From JAEUMD01 sp044222395 (GTDB lineage Bacteria > Pseudomonadota > Alphaproteobacteria > Rhizobiales > Hyphomicrobiaceae): DNA of 7,291 nt. The notes below the pieces were generated by a model. The model was not told the DNA's origin and ran no database searches. It worked only from the letters and a program-made list of their open reading frames with translations. Shown one piece after another: positions 5,827-7,291 of this stretch (the stretch's first letter is position 1; every line of letters starts with the position of its first letter). The stretch covers positions 1-7,291 of the forward strand of contig JBGANK010000094.1 in NCBI GenBank assembly GCA_044222395.1, read 5' to 3'. Made by a program: the position numbers and the translations under genes.

Positions 5827-6303
5827 ATGCCCGAATTCAAGCAACTCAAGGCGGGCGAGGTCACCATTGCGTTGCCCAAAGGGTCTGACGCCGGGCTCCA
5901 TTTCATCGGCCGGATCCGCTCAGCCTACCCGACGGCCAAGGATTGCCCGAAAAACACGGTCGACCGGAAGGAGCCGGCGACGATAGAGGTAGACCCTCCC
6001 TACGATGCAGGTCTTGAGGGCCTGGAGGGCTTCTCGCATCTGATCGCGCTTTACTGGCTCGACCAATCGCGTCGCGATGTCATCGTGCAGAGCCCGTCCC
6101 ATCGGCCGGCGCCGACCGGCGTTTTCGCCTTGCGCTCGCCGGTCAGGCCCAATCCGATCGGGCATGCCGTCGTCCAGGTGCTGGGCCGGGAGGGCAATCG
6201 CATCCGCATCGCTGCAATCGATTGTATCGATGGGACGCCGCTGCTCGACCTCAAGCCTTACCTCGCATCGACTGATGCGGTGCCGGACGCGCGGCGGCCG
6301 TGA
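5827..6303 (+). CDS. trmO: tRNA (t6A37-N6)-methyltransferase TrmO, short form
   Basis: A cytosolic SAM-dependent beta-barrel methyltransferase of the UPF0066/TsaA family. It methylates N6 of threonylcarbamoyl-adenosine 37 in certain tRNAs to m6t6A. The 158-residue protein contains the family's opening IGRIRSAYPTAKDCPKN (27-43), SHLIALYWLD (70-79), the hallmark RSPVRPNPIG (103-112) and DGTPLLDLKPYL (135-146). E. coli TrmO is about 235 residues because of an extra C-terminal domain. This protein is the single-domain form common in archaea and many alphaproteobacteria, not a truncation. AGGAG at 5816-5820, six bases upstream, fixes the start at ATG 5827 even though the frame stays open to 5740. 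The gene is transcribed away from tRNA-Arg, sharing a gap of under 90 bases. Confidence 0.9.
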   Translation: MPEFKQLKAGEVTIALPKGSDAGLHFIGRIRSAYPTAKDCPKNTVDRKEPATIEVDPPYDAGLEGLEGFSHLIALYWLDQSRRDVIVQSPSHRPAPTGVFALRSPVRPNPIGHAVVQVLGREGNRIRIAAIDCIDGTPLLDLKPYLASTDAVPDARRP

Positions 6304-6381
6304 GATAAGCCGAGGTGATCGGCCAATCCTGCGAACTTATTGATGGGCAAATGCTCAGTTCTCCTATGGTCGACCCGATCT

Positions 6382-6445
6382 GCCTATCAACAGCCTATCC
6401 ACAGGTTGCCAACGCGGGGCTTGCCTGATCGAAAATTGTGAACAA
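6382..6445. promoter_or_regulatory. Cluster of DnaA-box-like words
   Basis: GCCTATCAACA (6382-6392) and GCCTATCCACA (6393-6403) are back-to-back copies with one difference. The second contains CTATCCACA, one mismatch from the DnaA box TTATCCACA. A third word on the opposite strand, TTGTTCACA (complement of 6437-6445), matches at seven of nine positions and lies in the small palindrome TTGTGAACAA. The spacing between the first two is 11 bases, one helical turn. No AT-rich unwinding region is obvious, so this is more likely a regulatory site than an origin, or chance. Confidence 0.25.
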
Positions 6446-6507
6446 AATCAGTGCTCAGGTGTGTTGTTGGGCGGATGGAATTCTGGGCTTGGAGCATGGG
6501 GGCCGCG

Positions 6508-6702
6508 ATGGACCAGTTGAATCATGTCGACGTAGAGAGGTTGCAGGCCACGATCGACCAGCAGGGAAAGCGTATGTCGGACATGCGCTGGGCGCTGGAG
6601 CGCATCCTCGACGCGGCAGAAGGCAGCGCCGGGCTGTCCTGGTCGGGTGTCGCAGACGTGGCGCGCCGGGCGCTGGCGCAAGAGGCAAGCGCGCGGGCCT
6701 GA
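6508..6702 (+). CDS. Small helical hypothetical protein upstream of polA
   Basis: A 64-residue acidic/basic protein beginning MDQLNHVDVERL. Residues 8-38 (ERLQATIDQQGKRMSDMRWAL onward) have heptad-like spacing of Leu, Ile and Met and should form an amphipathic helix or short coiled coil. A second helix of Ala/Arg type occupies 45-62. It has no signal peptide or cysteine. I do not recognise a family. The start is a choice among several in-frame ATGs (6451, 6475, 6496, 6508). I prefer 6508 because GGGGG lies five bases upstream and the earlier residues (Cys/Trp-rich) look unlike coding sequence. Codon third positions are GC-rich, as in real genes here. It is in the same direction as polA but about 190 bases away with a palindrome between, so joint transcription is unlikely. 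Confidence 0.5.
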   Translation: MDQLNHVDVERLQATIDQQGKRMSDMRWALERILDAAEGSAGLSWSGVADVARRALAQEASARA

Positions 6703-6771
6703 AATGTGTCAGGTTGCGGGCCGTCCGCTGGCAGAAGCGGGTGGCTTCAATCGTGGCCTGACGGGGCGCAG

Positions 6772-6820
6772 GGCCTGGAACACATTCACTCGTCATGAAC
6801 TCTTTAACGTGTTCTAGGCC
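6772..6820. repeat. Long inverted repeat ahead of polA
   Basis: GGCCTGGAACAC (6772-6783) and GTGTTCTAGGCC (6809-6820) pair at 11 of 12 positions across a 25-base loop. The loop contains a smaller TTCA/TGAA pair. TTTGATTT follows the right arm, so it could be a weak terminator for the small gene upstream or a member of a dispersed palindromic family. Confidence 0.5.
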
Positions 6821-6854
6821 TTTGATTTGCAGCGTGTTTCTAACGGCTCGACCG

Positions 6855-6884
6855 CTGACACTTCAGCAAAACATGCTCTATAGT
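6855..6884 (+). promoter_or_regulatory. Putative sigma70 promoter of polA
   Basis: CTGACA (6855-6860, five of six matches to TTGACA) and TATAGT (6879-6884, five of six matches to TATAAT) are separated by 18 bases. A start site about seven bases after the -10 would fall near 6890-6892, immediately before the polA ATG at 6893. Confidence 0.55.
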
Positions 6885-6892
6885 CGCGGTCC

Positions 6893-7291
6893 ATGAGCAA
6901 GACACCCACGCCGACCGCCAAGGAAATCGCCGCAAGTTCCTCGCTCGAGGATCGCGATGCCGGCGCCGGGAGCCGTCCGGAGCAATGCTTCTTGCCTGAC
7001 GGCGAGCCAGTGCCAATCGTCAAGGGCAGCCACGTCTACCTGATCGACGGCTCGGGTTACATCTTTCGCGCGTTCCACGCCTTGCCGCCGCTGACCCGGC
7101 CATCCGACGGCCTGCCGGTCGGGGCGGTGCACGGCTTCTGCCAGATGCTGTGGAAGCTCTTGGGCGACAGCAAGCTGGCCGACCGGCCGACGCACATCGC
7201 CGTCATCTTCGATCATTCGGCCAAGACCTTCCGCAACGATATCTATGACAAGTACAAGGCGAACCGGCCGCCGCCGCCGGAGGAGCTCGTC
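6893..7291 (+). CDS. polA: DNA polymerase I, N-terminal part (5'-3' exonuclease domain), continues past the window
   Basis: The frame is open for 133 codons to the window edge. Residues 47-132 match the start of the 5'-3' flap exonuclease domain of DNA polymerase I: VYLIDGSGYIFRAFHALPPL with metal-ligand Asp52, VIFD with Asp107, and the arch region KTFRNDIYDKYKANRPPPPEEL. The enzyme removes RNA primers and fills gaps in replication and repair. Compared with E. coli PolA, where the equivalent LVDGS lies near residue 11, there is an extra N-terminal stretch of about 40 residues that is polar and probably disordered. Such extensions are common in rhizobial PolA. No Shine-Dalgarno sequence precedes ATG 6893, and the putative promoter ends just before it. 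A GTG codon at residue 40 (EPVPIV) is an alternative start. Polymerase and proofreading domains lie outside the window. Confidence 0.95.
   Translation, partial: MSKTPTPTAKEIAASSSLEDRDAGAGSRPEQCFLPDGEPVPIVKGSHVYLIDGSGYIFRAFHALPPLTRPSDGLPVGAVHGFCQMLWKLLGDSKLADRPTHIAVIFDHSAKTFRNDIYDKYKANRPPPPEELV

Noticed and set aside
5577..5888. Plus-strand frame containing MAHPTGFEPVTSAFGGQHS
   Set aside because: This is the familiar false protein produced by reading across a tRNA gene on the wrong strand. The sequence is the antisense of tRNA-Arg.
5662..6303. tRNA-Arg next to trmO as a substrate-enzyme unit, or as an integration site
   Set aside because: TrmO needs t6A37, found in tRNAs whose anticodon ends in U; this anticodon is CCG. 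No integrase and no repeated tRNA 3' end are visible nearby.
6438..6761. 107-codon GTG-started frame overlapping the small hypothetical gene
   Set aside because: No ribosome-binding site, and a Gly/Arg-rich translation typical of an out-of-frame reading. The alternative frame gives a plausible helical protein.
1..7291. CRISPR arrays, transposases, toxin-antitoxin pairs, riboswitches or phage genes
   Set aside because: I looked on both strands and found no regularly spaced repeats, no transposase motifs and no paired small toxin/antitoxin genes that could be supported.

Overview
The window looks like chromosomal DNA of a GC-rich alphaproteobacterium, most likely of the order Hyphomicrobiales (Rhizobiales). 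The basis is family resemblance: an EnvZ/OmpR-like two-component pair, a secreted GLG1-type cysteine-rich-repeat protein, palindromic intergenic repeats of rhizobial style, a short TrmO and a DNA polymerase I with an N-terminal extension. I cannot name the genus from sequence alone.

Layout from left to right. Positions 1-226 hold the end of a lipase-like alpha/beta-hydrolase reading frame that stops before its catalytic motif should appear, so it is probably a remnant. Positions 296-1806 carry two overlapping plus-strand genes, a SAM-dependent methyltransferase and a GT2-like glycosyltransferase. Sampled lines here are visibly lower in GC (about 52-60%) than the neighbouring two-component genes (about 65-70%), which suggests an acquired fragment of a glycan or polysaccharide cluster. 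On the minus strand, 3977 down to 1894, a response regulator and a sensor histidine kinase overlap by ATGA and form an operon. The 396-base gap to their right separates them from a divergent gene for a tiny secreted Cys/His/Trp-rich protein. That gap contains GTTAC-type repeats that could be an operator.

From 4644 to 4965 there is no gene, only a terminator-like hairpin and two adjacent palindromic repeats. Next come a secreted protein with two identically spaced Cys4 repeats (4966-5460), a minus-strand tRNA-Arg(CCG) with encoded CCA (5662-5738), and the divergent trmO tRNA methyltransferase gene (5827-6303). A small helical hypothetical protein (6508-6702) is preceded by a cluster of DnaA-box-like words. 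A long palindrome follows, and the window ends inside the start of polA (6893 onward), whose apparent promoter would give a leaderless or nearly leaderless mRNA.

The genes form mostly independent units: an acquired sugar-modification pair, an envelope-sensing two-component system beside small exported proteins, and a tRNA/DNA-maintenance group (tRNA-Arg, trmO, polA). I do not see a clear undescribed multi-gene system. The most useful leads are the possible operator between the regulator and the small secreted protein, the altered H-box of the kinase, the tandem palindromes, and the DnaA-box-like and leaderless signals near polA.
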